DNA of 12,135 bases from an uncultured Collinsella sp. (GCA_902494605.1 CABUUG010000046.1:1-12135), one strand, 5' to 3'; positions 1 to 7,020 are shown, counted from the first letter of the stretch. A program made the numbers and translations. The notes: generated from the sequence alone by a model not told the origin.

Positions 1-1165
1 CGTGCGTCGCGACGATTCCGAGGCCGCTGGCAAGCTCGCCGACGCTAAGGTGCGCCTGGCTCAGACGAGCGAGCGCCTGCGTTCGCTGAAGGGTCGCGTG
101 CCTGATCTTGAGCATCGTCTGGAGGGTATCGACCGACGTATCCGCGGAACACGCCAGGCCTCGCGCTCGCTCGAGCTGCTGCGCCTTCGCGTCGATCCCA
201 TGCACGAGCGCTATTCTGCCCTGTTGGAGCGTGCCTCGGACTGGGCTGCGCGCCTGCGCGATCAGGCAACGCTTGAGGAGGCGGACTCGGCTTCGCTTAA
301 GAAGACCATCGAGGACGCCAAGACCGAGGTCGCCCGCGCCAAGGAGCGGGTCGATGCTGCCACGGCGACGCAAAACGAGTTCAAGGTGGCACGCGGCAAG
401 CTCGAGGTGCAGGTCGAGGCTGCCATTAAGGCCATCACCGCCGATGGTACCACGGTGCTCGAGGAAGCGCTCATGCTACCGGCACCCACCGATCGCGACG
501 CCGCCGAGCGCGAGCTCAACCAACTCGTGCGCCAGATCAACAACTTGGGCCCTGTGAACCAAGTCGCCATGGAGGAGTACGAGCAGCTCAAGCGCCGTGC
601 CGATTACATCGAGGAGCAACTTGCCGATCTGGAGAGCGCGCGCAAGGCGCTCACCAAGATCACCGTGGCGATCGACCGCAAGATGCGCAAGGCGTTCCTG
701 GTGACGTTTGAGAAGGTTGATGCGAATTTCCGCGAGATCTTCGCCATGCTTTTCCCGGGTGGCCAGGCACATCTGGAGATGACCGATCCCGAGCATCCGG
801 CCGAGACGGGCATTGAGGTCGTGGCGCAGCCGCGCGGCAAGCGCATCACCAAGATGATGCTCATGTCGGGTGGCGAGAAGAGTCTGACGGCGCTCGCCCT
901 GCTCTTTGCCGTATACCGCACGCGCACGGTGCCGTTCTATGTGCTGGACGAGGTCGAGGCGGCGCTCGACGACGCCAACCTGTCCAAGCTCATCGGCGCC
1001 CTCGATGTGCTGCGTTCCGATACGCAGCTCTTGGTAATCTCGCATCAGCGCCGTACTATGGAGGATGCTGACGTTCTCTACGGCGTCTCGATGCAAGCCG
1101 ACGGCGTCAGTCGCGTCGTCTCGCAAAAACTCGATCGCGAAACCGGAAAGGTCGTGAATGCATAA
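1..1165 (+). CDS. smc: Chromosome partition protein SMC, C-terminal part (5' truncated by window edge)
   Basis: SMC is the ATPase core of condensin (with ScpA/ScpB), which organises and segregates the chromosome. About the last 387 residues are visible. Roughly the first 215 are charged and Leu/Ala/Glu/Arg-rich, typical of the returning coiled coil. They are followed by the C-terminal ATPase head. Its ABC signature SGGEKS lies at fragment residues 289-294, the Walker B segment VLDEVEAALDD begins near residue 314, and the switch histidine follows in VISHQRRTME. Family members are about 1,150-1,200 residues, so the N-terminal head, first coil and hinge lie left of the window. The GTG at base 2 is only an internal codon. 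The stop TAA shares its last A with the ATG of ftsY (TAATG), so the two genes are probably translationally coupled. The smc-ftsY-ffh order is common in Gram-positive bacteria. Identification is very secure. Confidence 0.96.
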   Translation, partial: VRRDDSEAAGKLADAKVRLAQTSERLRSLKGRVPDLEHRLEGIDRRIRGTRQASRSLELLRLRVDPMHERYSALLERASDWAARLRDQATLEEADSASLKKTIEDAKTEVARAKERVDAATATQNEFKVARGKLEVQVEAAIKAITADGTTVLEEALMLPAPTDRDAAERELNQLVRQINNLGPVNQVAMEEYEQLKRRADYIEEQLADLESARKALTKITVAIDRKMRKAFLVTFEKVDANFREIFAMLFPGGQAHLEMTDPEHPAETGIEVVAQPRGKRITKMMLMSGGEKSLTALALLFAVYRTRTVPFYVLDEVEAALDDANLSKLIGALDVLRSDTQLLVISHQRRTMEDADVLYGVSMQADGVSRVVSQKLDRETGKVVNA

Positions 1166-2082
1166 TGGGATTCTTTGACGCTCTCTCGCGCGGACTTGAG
1201 CGCAGCCGCGAGGCCCTTAACGAGGTCTTCTACTTTGGCGGCGAGGTCGACGAGGATTTTTGGGAGGACCTTGAGGACACCCTCGTTATGGGTGACATGG
1301 GTGCCGAGGTCGCCATTCAGGTCTCCGATGACCTGCGCGACGCCGCCGCCAAGAAGAACCTCAAGACCGCCCCGCAGCTTCGCCGCGCCCTGGCCGAGCA
1401 ACTCGAGGGCCATTTTGTGCCTGTTGAGCGCGACCCGTTTTCCGATACGCCGAGCTGCGTGCTGTTTGTCGGCATCAACGGCGCCGGCAAGACCACCACG
1501 GTCGGCAAGATTGCGAGCGCCATGGCCGCCCGCGGCAAGAACGTGGTGATCGGTTCGGCCGACACCTTCCGCGCCGCCGCCATCGAGCAGCTCGATGTGT
1601 GGGGCCAGCGCGCCGGTGTTCCCGTCATCAAGCGCGACCGCGGCTCCGACCCGGCGAGCGTTTGTTACGACGTGCTCGACGAGGCCGACAAGCGCGGCAG
1701 CGACCTGGTGCTCATCGATACCGCCGGTCGCCTGCATACGAGCCCCGAGCTCATGCGCGAGCTCGCCAAGGTGGTCAACGTGACGCGTAAGCGCGCCGCC
1801 AATATGGCCGCCGGTCCCATGCCGGTCTCGGTCGTGCTTGTGATCGATGCCGCCACTGGTCAGAACGGTCTGAACCAGGCGCTCGAGTTTAACGAAGCGC
1901 TGGGCCTGGACGGTATTATCATGACTAAGCTGGACGGCACGGCTAAGGGCGGTATCGCCATGGCCGTGGCCGAGAAGCTCAAGCTCCCGATCCTTCGCAT
2001 CGGCGTGGGCGAGCAGGTCGATGACCTGCAGGAGTTTAACGCCAAAGATTTCTGCCGCGCCCTGGTGGGCGAGTCCAACTAA
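1165..2082 (+). CDS. ftsY: Signal recognition particle receptor FtsY (SRP GTPase)
   Basis: FtsY is the membrane-associated receptor that docks SRP-ribosome complexes and, by mutual GTP hydrolysis with Ffh, hands nascent membrane proteins to SecYEG. The 305-residue product has the NG architecture. An N domain covers about residues 1-95, followed by the G domain with P-loop GINGAGKT (103-110), DTFRAAAIEQL (133-143, the SRP-GTPase insertion box start), DTAGR (185-189) and TKLDGTAKGG (254-263). There is no long acidic A domain as in E. coli FtsY. Instead, an amphipathic N-terminal helix (MGFFDALSRGLERSREALNE) is the probable lipid-binding element, as in many Gram-positive FtsY proteins. The start ATG overlaps the smc stop by one base, and ffh begins 10 bases after the stop, so the three form one transcription unit. 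No odd residues are seen in the GTPase motifs. Confidence 0.97.
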   Translation: MGFFDALSRGLERSREALNEVFYFGGEVDEDFWEDLEDTLVMGDMGAEVAIQVSDDLRDAAAKKNLKTAPQLRRALAEQLEGHFVPVERDPFSDTPSCVLFVGINGAGKTTTVGKIASAMAARGKNVVIGSADTFRAAAIEQLDVWGQRAGVPVIKRDRGSDPASVCYDVLDEADKRGSDLVLIDTAGRLHTSPELMRELAKVVNVTRKRAANMAAGPMPVSVVLVIDAATGQNGLNQALEFNEALGLDGIIMTKLDGTAKGGIAMAVAEKLKLPILRIGVGEQVDDLQEFNAKDFCRALVGESN

Positions 2083-2092
2083 GGAGTAACCA

Positions 2093-3568
2093 GTGTTTGA
2101 TTCCCTGAGCGATCGCCTCAACGACACATTTGACCGCCTGCGCGGCAAGGGTAAGCTGACCGAGGCCGATATTACTTCGGCCATGCGCGACATTCGCATG
2201 GCGTTACTCGAGGCCGACGTTAACTTTAAGGTCGTCAAGGAGTTCGTCGCCAAGACCAAGGAGCGCTGCATGACCGCCGAGGTCATGGAGTCGCTGTCGC
2301 CGGCGCAAAACGTCGTCAAGATCGTGCTCGACGAGCTCACCGAGATGCTCGGCTCAACCGAGAGCAAGCTCGTCTTTAGCAACCGCATTCCCAATGTCAT
2401 CATGCTCGTGGGCCTGCAGGGCTCCGGTAAGACCACGGCGGCCGTAAAGCTGGCCTACCTGCTCAAGAAGCAGGGCCGCTCGCCGCTGCTCGCCGCGTGC
2501 GACGTTTACCGTCCCGCCGCTGCCGACCAGCTGGCCACGCTCGGTGGCGAGATCGGCGTGCCGGTCTTCCGCGGTGACGGCGCGCACCCGGTCGACATTG
2601 CCAAGGGTGCCATCCAGGAGGCCGTCGACCACCTGCGCGACGTGGTCATTGTCGATACCGCCGGTCGTCTTCAGATCGACGAGCAGATGATGCAGGAGGC
2701 CGTCGACATCAAGAAGGCCGTCAAGCCCGACCAGGTGCTGATGGTCGTCGATGCCATGACCGGCCAGGATATCGTCAACGTCGTCTCGACGTTTGCCGAT
2801 CGCACCGACTTTGATGGTGTGATCATCTCCAAGCTCGACGGCGATGCCCGTGGCGGTGGCGCACTTTCGGTGCGTCAGGTGACCGGCAAGCCCATCAAGT
2901 TCGTGAGCATGGGCGAGAAGCCTGATTCGCTGGAGCCGTTCTATCCCGATCGCATGGCCAAGCGAATCTTGGGCATGGGCGATGTCGTAGGCATTATCGA
3001 GAAGGCCCAGGAGGCAGCCGATGCAGAGCAGCTCGAGGCTGCCGAGCGTATGCTGCGCGAGGGCTTTACCATGAACGATATGCTCGACCAGATGAAGGCC
3101 GTCAAGAAGATGGGCGGCATGAAGGGTATCCTGGGCATGCTCCCCGGCGGACAGCGTGCGCTCAACCAGATGGGCGGCAACCTGGATGAGGGCATCTTCG
3201 ATAAGAACGAGGCCATCATCATGTCGATGACCAAGGAGGAGCGCCTGCGTCCCTCCATCATCAACGGTCAGCGTCGCGCGCGTATCGCCAAGGGCGCCGG
3301 CGTAACCCCCACCGAGGTCAACAGCCTTATGAAGCAGTGGGGCGAGATGAATAAGATGATGGGCCGCATGCGCACGATGGCCAATCAGGCACAGGCCGGC
3401 GGTAAAAAAGGCAAAAAGGGAAAGAAGGGCAAGAGGATGCGCATGCCCAATATCCCTGGCCTGGACGCTATGGGTCTGGGCGGCATGGGCGGCCTCGGTA
3501 CGGGCGGTCCCAAGTCCGATATGGAGCTGCTGCGCCAGATGGAAGCGCAGATGCGTAATAAGAAATAG
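2093..3568 (+). CDS. ffh: Signal recognition particle protein Ffh (SRP54 homologue)
   Basis: Ffh binds 4.5S/6S SRP RNA and signal sequences of nascent chains, then pairs with FtsY at the membrane. The NG domain has P-loop GLQGSGKT (107-114), DTAGR (188-192) and SKLDGDARGG (246-255). The Met-rich M domain runs from about residue 297 to 435 and includes the RNA-binding helix SIINGQRRARIAKGAG (388-403) and Met-rich helices for signal-peptide binding. The start is GTG at 2093, set by AAGGAG at 2081-2086 with six bases between; this site overlaps the ftsY stop codon. At 491 residues it is longer than the usual 430-460. The excess is a C-terminal tail with a lysine/glycine block (about 437-448) and a Gly/Met-rich end, likely flexible. 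No ylxM-like gene lies between ftsY and ffh. A hairpin terminator follows. Confidence 0.97.
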   Translation: MFDSLSDRLNDTFDRLRGKGKLTEADITSAMRDIRMALLEADVNFKVVKEFVAKTKERCMTAEVMESLSPAQNVVKIVLDELTEMLGSTESKLVFSNRIPNVIMLVGLQGSGKTTAAVKLAYLLKKQGRSPLLAACDVYRPAAADQLATLGGEIGVPVFRGDGAHPVDIAKGAIQEAVDHLRDVVIVDTAGRLQIDEQMMQEAVDIKKAVKPDQVLMVVDAMTGQDIVNVVSTFADRTDFDGVIISKLDGDARGGGALSVRQVTGKPIKFVSMGEKPDSLEPFYPDRMAKRILGMGDVVGIIEKAQEAADAEQLEAAERMLREGFTMNDMLDQMKAVKKMGGMKGILGMLPGGQRALNQMGGNLDEGIFDKNEAIIMSMTKEERLRPSIINGQRRARIAKGAGVTPTEVNSLMKQWGEMNKMMGRMRTMANQAQAGGKKGKKGKKGKRMRMPNIPGLDAMGLGGMGGLGTGGPKSDMELLRQMEAQMRNKK

Positions 3569-3592
3569 GGCTGTAATTCCAGCTTGATATGG

Positions 3593-3633
3593 CAAAGGCC
3601 ACTCGGAAGCTACCGGGTGGCCTTTGTTGTTGG
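3593..3633 (+). terminator. Intrinsic terminator after ffh
   Basis: The arms CAAAGGCCAC (3593-3602) and GTGGCCTTTG (3617-3626) are perfect complements. Four more pairs inside (one a T-G wobble) extend the stem to about 14 bp with a 6-base loop. A T-rich tail (ttgttgg) follows, which is weaker than a full U-run. It sits 24 bases after the ffh stop and would also stop transcription entering from the convergent DUF134-NifX gene, since its A-rich left arm gives a T-rich 3' arm on the other strand. Direct sequence evidence supports the stem; function is inferred. Confidence 0.8.
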
Positions 3634-3688
3634 CTATGATTGTTGGGCTGCGTTTAGCGTCGTGCCCTGAGCTCGCGGTGCCGTGCCG

Positions 3689-4453
3689 TTAGTGGCAGCC
3701 GCAGCCCTCGTGGCCCTCGTGCTCGTGATGGCCGTGACAGCTGCAGGCCTCGCCATGTTCGTGGGCGTGGTCGTGGTCATGGCCGTGGCAGCCGCACGTG
3801 GCCTCGCCGTTCTGTGCGAGCGTGCCGGCGATAAGGGCCTCGACGCAAGCGTCGCAGCTGCCCTGGGCACCTGCGTATACCGTGATGCCGGCTTGGGCAA
3901 GCGCGTTGATGGCGCCACCGCCGATACCGCCGCAGATGAGCGTGTCCACGCCGCCGTTGGCGAGCAGGCCCGCAAGGGCACCGTGGCCGGTGCCGCCGGT
4001 GCCCACGACCTGCTCGTTGAGCACCTTGCCGTCCTGAATGTCGTAGATCTTGAACTGCTCGCTGCGGCCAAAGTGCATAAAGATGTTGCCGTTGTCGTAC
4101 GTGGTTGCCACCCTCATGGTGCCGACCTCCTTTGCTGGCCATGCGGCCGTTTTCGTGGTAATGGGGGAGTACGCGATATTGCCGCCCTCGATGACAATCG
4201 CCCGTCCATTGACCAGCGCGTTTGCCACCTTGCGATGCGCGCGGCTGCAGATTGCCGCCACCGTGGCGCGCGCGATACCCATCTGCTGTGCGACTGCCTC
4301 TTGGTTAAGGCCTTCCAGGTCGCACAGGCGCAGGACTTCGAGCTCGTCGACCGTCATATCGATGGCGTCTCCGCTGGCTAGGCCGTCAGGGGTAAAGCCG
4401 CGGTATTCGGGGATGATCCCAACACGGCGCAGTTTTTCGCGTCTTCCTGCCAT
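3689..4453 (-). CDS. DUF134 helix-turn-helix / NifX-NafY-type FeMo-cofactor-binding fusion protein with Cys/His-rich tail
   Basis: The product has 254 residues in three parts. Residues 1-95 match DUF134 (UPF0251), starting MAGRREKLRRVG and holding a sigma-70 region-4-like helix-turn-helix (about 50-80, NQEAVAQQMGIARATVAAIC). After a linker, residues 113-215 match the dinitrogenase iron-molybdenum cofactor-binding (NifX/NafY/NifB C-terminal) fold: MRVATTYDNGNIFMHFGRSE, the Gly-rich ICGGIGGGAINAL and a CDAC pair. Residues 220-254 are a metal-binding-like tail with three CxCH motifs, 12 His and 6 Cys. The ATG at 4453 is chosen because AAGGAG sits five bases upstream; an in-frame GTG at 4459 directly abuts that AAGGAG. 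No nitrogenase genes are near, so a nitrogenase role is unlikely. A metal- or Fe-S-responsive regulator, or a cluster carrier that controls its own gene, is an inference. Family assignment is firm; the physiological role is unknown. Confidence 0.9.
   Translation of the reverse strand: MAGRREKLRRVGIIPEYRGFTPDGLASGDAIDMTVDELEVLRLCDLEGLNQEAVAQQMGIARATVAAICSRAHRKVANALVNGRAIVIEGGNIAYSPITTKTAAWPAKEVGTMRVATTYDNGNIFMHFGRSEQFKIYDIQDGKVLNEQVVGTGGTGHGALAGLLANGGVDTLICGGIGGGAINALAQAGITVYAGAQGSCDACVEALIAGTLAQNGEATCGCHGHDHDHAHEHGEACSCHGHHEHEGHEGCGCH
4115..4133 (-). promoter_or_regulatory. Strong internal ribosome binding site and start at the DUF134/NifX domain junction
   Basis: On the - strand AAAGGAGG (4126-4133) is followed by an 8-base spacer and an in-frame ATG (4115-4117) that encodes Met113, the exact first residue of the NifX-like domain (MRVATTYD). 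This matches the anti-Shine-Dalgarno consensus better than the site of the full-length start. It could direct a separate 142-residue protein made only of the cofactor-binding domain and Cys/His tail (3689-4117). The motif is seen directly; its use is inferred. Confidence 0.6.
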
Positions 4454-4467
4454 GCGCACTCCTTATC

Positions 4468-4479
4468 TGACATATGTCA
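4468..4479. promoter_or_regulatory. Palindromic operator candidate, copy 1
   Basis: TGACATATGTCA is a perfect 12-bp palindrome 14 bases upstream of the DUF134-NifX start codon and just downstream of that gene's candidate -10. Bound there, a repressor would block initiation. A near-identical copy lies at 4521-4532. The helix-turn-helix of the adjacent gene product is the obvious candidate ligand, but this is inference. Confidence 0.5.
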
Positions 4480-4484
4480 ACAAT

Positions 4485-4512
4485 AGGATAGCGAACGTGT
4501 AGATTTGCGCAA
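4485..4512 (-). promoter_or_regulatory. Candidate promoter of the DUF134-NifX gene
   Basis: Reading the - strand, TTGCGC (4507-4512) and TATCCT (4485-4490) are separated by 16 bases and lie between the two palindromes. Only three of six -35 positions and four of six -10 positions match the vegetative consensus, so the call is weak. The placement makes sense: the transcript would start over or just before palindrome copy 1. Confidence 0.3.
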
Positions 4513-4520
4513 GGAATTTC

Positions 4521-4532
4521 TGGCATATGTCA
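4521..4532. promoter_or_regulatory. Palindromic operator candidate, copy 2 (one mismatch)
   Basis: TGGCATATGTCA repeats copy 1 (4468-4479) with a single change. The two centres are 53 bp apart, close to five helical turns, so two bound dimers would face the same side of the DNA. It lies between the divergent DUF134-NifX and thyA genes and could affect both. Confidence 0.45.
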
Positions 4533-4579
4533 GAAAATGAGGGCTTATGTTTGGGCTGTGGGGCCGCGTGCGCCTGGGC

Positions 4580-4585
4580 TACAAT
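4580..4585 (+). promoter_or_regulatory. Candidate -10 element of thyA-folA
   Basis: TACAAT is a five-of-six match to the -10 consensus, 34 bases upstream of the thyA ATG. No good -35 is found at 16-18 bases (nearest TGTGGG), so the assignment is tentative. Confidence 0.35.
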
Positions 4586-4619
4586 GAATCTCGCTTGTAG
4601 GCGACTGACAGGAGGGTCA

Positions 4620-5468
4620 ATGAGCAAGGCTGATCAACAGTTTGTAACCATGTGCCGCGATATTCTGGACCATGGCACCACCACCGAGGGCCAAAAGGTC
4701 CGCCCGGTGTGGGAGGACGGCACCCCTGCCTATACCATTAAAAACTTTGGTGTCACGGCCCGCTACGACCTGCGTGAGGAGTTTCCGGCTCTTACCCTGC
4801 GTCGTACGGCCCTCAAATCTGCCATGGACGAGATCCTATGGATCTATCAGAAGAAGTCCAATAACGTGCATGACCTCAACAGCCATATTTGGGATGAGTG
4901 GGCCGACGAGACCGGCTCCATCGGCAAGGCCTACGGGTATCAGATTGGGCAGAAGAGCCATTATCCCGAGGGTGACTTTGACCAGATGGACCGCGTGCTG
5001 TATGACCTTAAGCACACGCCGTACAGCCGCCGCATTATGACGAACACCTATGTGTTTAGCGATCTGTCCGAGATGCACCTGTATCCGTGCGCCTACAGCG
5101 TGACGTATAACGTGACGCAGCGCCCGCAGGACGACAAGCCGACGCTTAACATGATTCTCAACCAGCGCAGCCAGGATATTTTGGCCGCGAACAACTGGAA
5201 TGTGTGTCAGTACGCCATTCTGCTCATGATGGTGGCGCAGTCGGTCGATATGATCGCTGGCGAGCTGCTGCATGTGATTGCCGATGCCCACATTTACGAC
5301 CGTCATGTCGATATCGTCCGCGAGCTTATCGAGCGTCCGCAGTTTGCGGCTCCCAAGGTAACGCTCAATCCCGATGTGCATGATTTCTACGCGTTTACGA
5401 CCGATGATCTGATCGTTGTGGGCTATGAGCACGGCCCGCAGGTCAAGAACATCCCCATTGCGGTGTAG
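4620..5468 (+). CDS. thyA: Thymidylate synthase ThyA
   Basis: This enzyme makes dTMP from dUMP with methylene-tetrahydrofolate as both carbon donor and reductant, releasing dihydrofolate. The 282-residue product (family about 260-320) has the dimer phosphate-binding arginines in SRR, the catalytic cysteine in LYPCAY (Cys157), RSQD (183-186), the dUMP-specificity Asn in WNVCQY (Asn194), and DAHIYDRHVD (222-231). The active-site surroundings (YPCAYSVTYNV rather than PPCH) resemble the B. subtilis/phage phi3T-type branch more than E. coli ThyA, judged from memory of those sequences. The start at 4620 follows AGGAGGG (4610-4616). The frame stays open upstream to an ATG at 4527, but that one has no ribosome site and lies inside palindrome copy 2. 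folA begins nine bases after the stop. Identification is secure. Confidence 0.96.
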   Translation: MSKADQQFVTMCRDILDHGTTTEGQKVRPVWEDGTPAYTIKNFGVTARYDLREEFPALTLRRTALKSAMDEILWIYQKKSNNVHDLNSHIWDEWADETGSIGKAYGYQIGQKSHYPEGDFDQMDRVLYDLKHTPYSRRIMTNTYVFSDLSEMHLYPCAYSVTYNVTQRPQDDKPTLNMILNQRSQDILAANNWNVCQYAILLMMVAQSVDMIAGELLHVIADAHIYDRHVDIVRELIERPQFAAPKVTLNPDVHDFYAFTTDDLIVVGYEHGPQVKNIPIAV

Positions 5469-5477
5469 GTGACGCGC

Positions 5478-5996
5478 ATGACGTGTAAGCTTTCTGCCAT
5501 TGTCGCCGTGTGCGATGACTGGGGTATTGGGTGCGAGGGCGACATGGTGGTGTCCAACCGTGCCGACATGCGCCATTTTGTGGCGTGCACCAAAGGCTGC
5601 CCAGTCATTATGGGACGCAAGACGCTGCTGAGTTTTCCCGGTGGGCGTCCGCTCAAGAATCGCCGCAACATTGTGCTCACGCGCGACCAAGGCTTCGCGC
5701 CCGAGGATGTTGACGTGGTGCATAGCATTGACGAAGCGCTCGCCGCGGTTGCCGATGAACCTGTTGCGTGGGTAATCGGTGGCGGGGATGTCTATCGGCA
5801 GTTTTTGCCGTACTGCGTGGAGGCCGAGGTTACGCATAACCATTGCGTGCATGACGTGGATACGTACTTTCCCGATCTGGATGCCGATCCCGCGTGGGAG
5901 ATTGCGCGGGCCAGCGAATCGGCGTTTGTCGCTGCCGGAGAGGGCGATGAGGGCCTCAAATATGAGTTCGTGACGTATCGTCGCGTTGATGCGTAA
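5478..5996 (+). CDS. folA: Dihydrofolate reductase
   Basis: It reduces dihydrofolate to tetrahydrofolate with NADPH, restoring the cofactor oxidised by ThyA next door; it is the target of trimethoprim. The 172-residue product has the N-terminal strand IVAVCDDWGIG, catalytic acid Asp30 (E. coli Asp27) in RADMRHF, the NADPH-binding GRKT motif, a second cofactor segment around NIVLTR and the glycine-rich VIGGGDVYRQFLP. Where E. coli has Pro21-Trp22, this protein has Val24-Val25. The same LLVS-type loop occurs in clostridial-type DHFRs, so it is a lineage trait and not damage. The start at 5478 is preferred because AGGTGA (5467-5472), overlapping the thyA stop, lies five bases before it; an in-frame GTG at 5469 sits inside that site. 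thyA and folA are probably co-transcribed. Confidence 0.94.
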   Translation: MTCKLSAIVAVCDDWGIGCEGDMVVSNRADMRHFVACTKGCPVIMGRKTLLSFPGGRPLKNRRNIVLTRDQGFAPEDVDVVHSIDEALAAVADEPVAWVIGGGDVYRQFLPYCVEAEVTHNHCVHDVDTYFPDLDADPAWEIARASESAFVAAGEGDEGLKYEFVTYRRVDA

Positions 5997-6037
5997 ACCC
6001 GTTTATCCCTTCGGTATTATCGGGTTGGAATGAGTGG

Positions 6038-6072
6038 CGGGGCAGCGCATGGCGTTGCCCCGATATTTGTAT
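6038..6072 (+). terminator. Probable terminator after folA
   Basis: CGGGGCAGCGC (6038-6048) pairs with GCGTTGCCCCG (6052-6062), an 11-bp stem with one G-T wobble and a 3-base loop, then a moderately T-rich tail (atatttgtat). It separates thyA-folA from the methyltransferase gene. Confidence 0.55.
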
Positions 6073-6105
6073 AGGTGCTGTAAAGAAAGGTGCGGGCTGG
6101 CTGCT

Positions 6106-7020
6106 ATGACTGATGCCGTTGAGGTGCTGCGAATCGATTCGCTCGAGGACGAGCGGCTCGATGCCTACGTGCGACTGACCGAGCGCGAGCTGCGCTGCGT
6201 GCTGGAGCCGCAAAAGGGCATCTTTATCGCCGAGAGTGCCAAGGTCATCGAGCGTGCGGTTCGCGCTGGATACGAGCCGGTGAGCTTTCTTTTGGGTGAA
6301 CGCTGGCTCGACCGGATGATGCCGCTGTTTGAGCGCCTGGTTGTGCGCGAGGGCGCGGGTCCGGTTCCTGTGTTCGTTGCCTCCATGGAGCTCATGGAGC
6401 AGCTGACGGGCTTTAACGTGACGCGCGGCGCGCTCGCGGCATTTCGTCGTCCACGTCAGATTCCGGTTGATGAGTTCTTGAGCGGTGTCGTCGAGGCGGC
6501 GGGGGAGCGCCCGGTGCGCATATGCGTCCTCGAGGGTATTGTCGACCACACCAACGTCGGCGCGATTTTCCGCTCGGCGGCTGCGCTGAACGTCGATGGC
6601 ATTTTGGTGAGCCCCACTTGCTGTGACCCGCTGTACCGTCGCTCGGCCCGCGTGAGCATGGGCACGGTTTTCCAGGTGCCCTGGACGCGCATTGGCAGCG
6701 AGGCGCGCGTATGGCCTCATGATGGGCTGGCGGCGCTGCACGATGCCGGCTTTTCGTGTGCCGCCATGGCGTTGACGGATGATTCTGTGTCGTTGGACGA
6801 TCCCGCGCTGCAGGAGATTGACCGCCTGGCAATCTTTATGGGCACCGAGGGTGCTGGCTTGGGCGCCAAGACCATTGCGGGCTGCGACCGAGCCGTGCGA
6901 ATTCCGATGGCGCATGGGGTCGATTCGCTTAACGTGGCCGCGGCAAGTGCTGTCGCCTTTTGGCAGCTGTGCCCGCATGTGAGCAACGAGTATCACTACC
7001 AGCCGGGTTTGTATCACTAG
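6106..7020 (+). CDS. SpoU/TrmH-family (SPOUT) RNA 2'-O-ribose methyltransferase
   Basis: The product of 304 residues has an N-terminal substrate-binding domain (about 1-110, with AESAKVIERAVRAGYEPVSF) and a C-terminal SPOUT knot. The three family motifs are present: motif 1 TNVGAIFRSA (149-158), motif 2 GTEGAGL (246-252) and motif 3 IPMAHGVDSLNVAAA (266-280). Members transfer a methyl group from S-adenosylmethionine to a ribose 2'-OH in rRNA or tRNA. The target cannot be read from sequence. ATG 6106 is chosen because family similarity begins there (EVLRIDSLEDERLDAYV). The frame is open back to 6034, but those upstream codons run through the folA terminator hairpin. The ribosome site is poor: GAAAGG at 6085-6090 is 15 bases away. 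Thiostrepton-resistance and 23S rRNA methylases share this fold; there is no evidence for a resistance role here. Confidence 0.88.
   Translation: MTDAVEVLRIDSLEDERLDAYVRLTERELRCVLEPQKGIFIAESAKVIERAVRAGYEPVSFLLGERWLDRMMPLFERLVVREGAGPVPVFVASMELMEQLTGFNVTRGALAAFRRPRQIPVDEFLSGVVEAAGERPVRICVLEGIVDHTNVGAIFRSAAALNVDGILVSPTCCDPLYRRSARVSMGTVFQVPWTRIGSEARVWPHDGLAALHDAGFSCAAMALTDDSVSLDDPALQEIDRLAIFMGTEGAGLGAKTIAGCDRAVRIPMAHGVDSLNVAAASAVAFWQLCPHVSNEYHYQPGLYH

Noticed and set aside
1078..2436. Long open frame on the - strand opposite ftsY and ffh
   Set aside because: It mirrors the GC-rich codon pattern of real + strand genes, spans two genes and resembles no family. The same applies to the long - strand frames at 2354-3595 and 8830-10887.
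3401..3420. A-run in ffh (TAAAAAAG) as a possible frameshift site
   Set aside because: The A-run starts at a codon's first base, so it is not in the X-XXY-YYZ register, it is only six bases long, and the 0 frame continues with a sensible lysine-rich tail.
4475..4480. TTGACA on the - strand as a -35 box
   Set aside because: It overlaps the palindrome, and a -10 would fall at or beyond the ribosome site and start codon of the DUF134-NifX gene.
4527..4619. Upstream ATG giving thyA 31 extra residues
   Set aside because: It has no ribosome site and lies within palindrome copy 2. The extra residues do not resemble ThyA, while the ATG at 4620 has AGGAGGG just before it.
5996..6026. AACCCG/CGGGTT hairpin just after folA
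   Set aside because: It has six-base arms with a 19-base loop and no T-run; the hairpin at 6038-6062 is a much better terminator.
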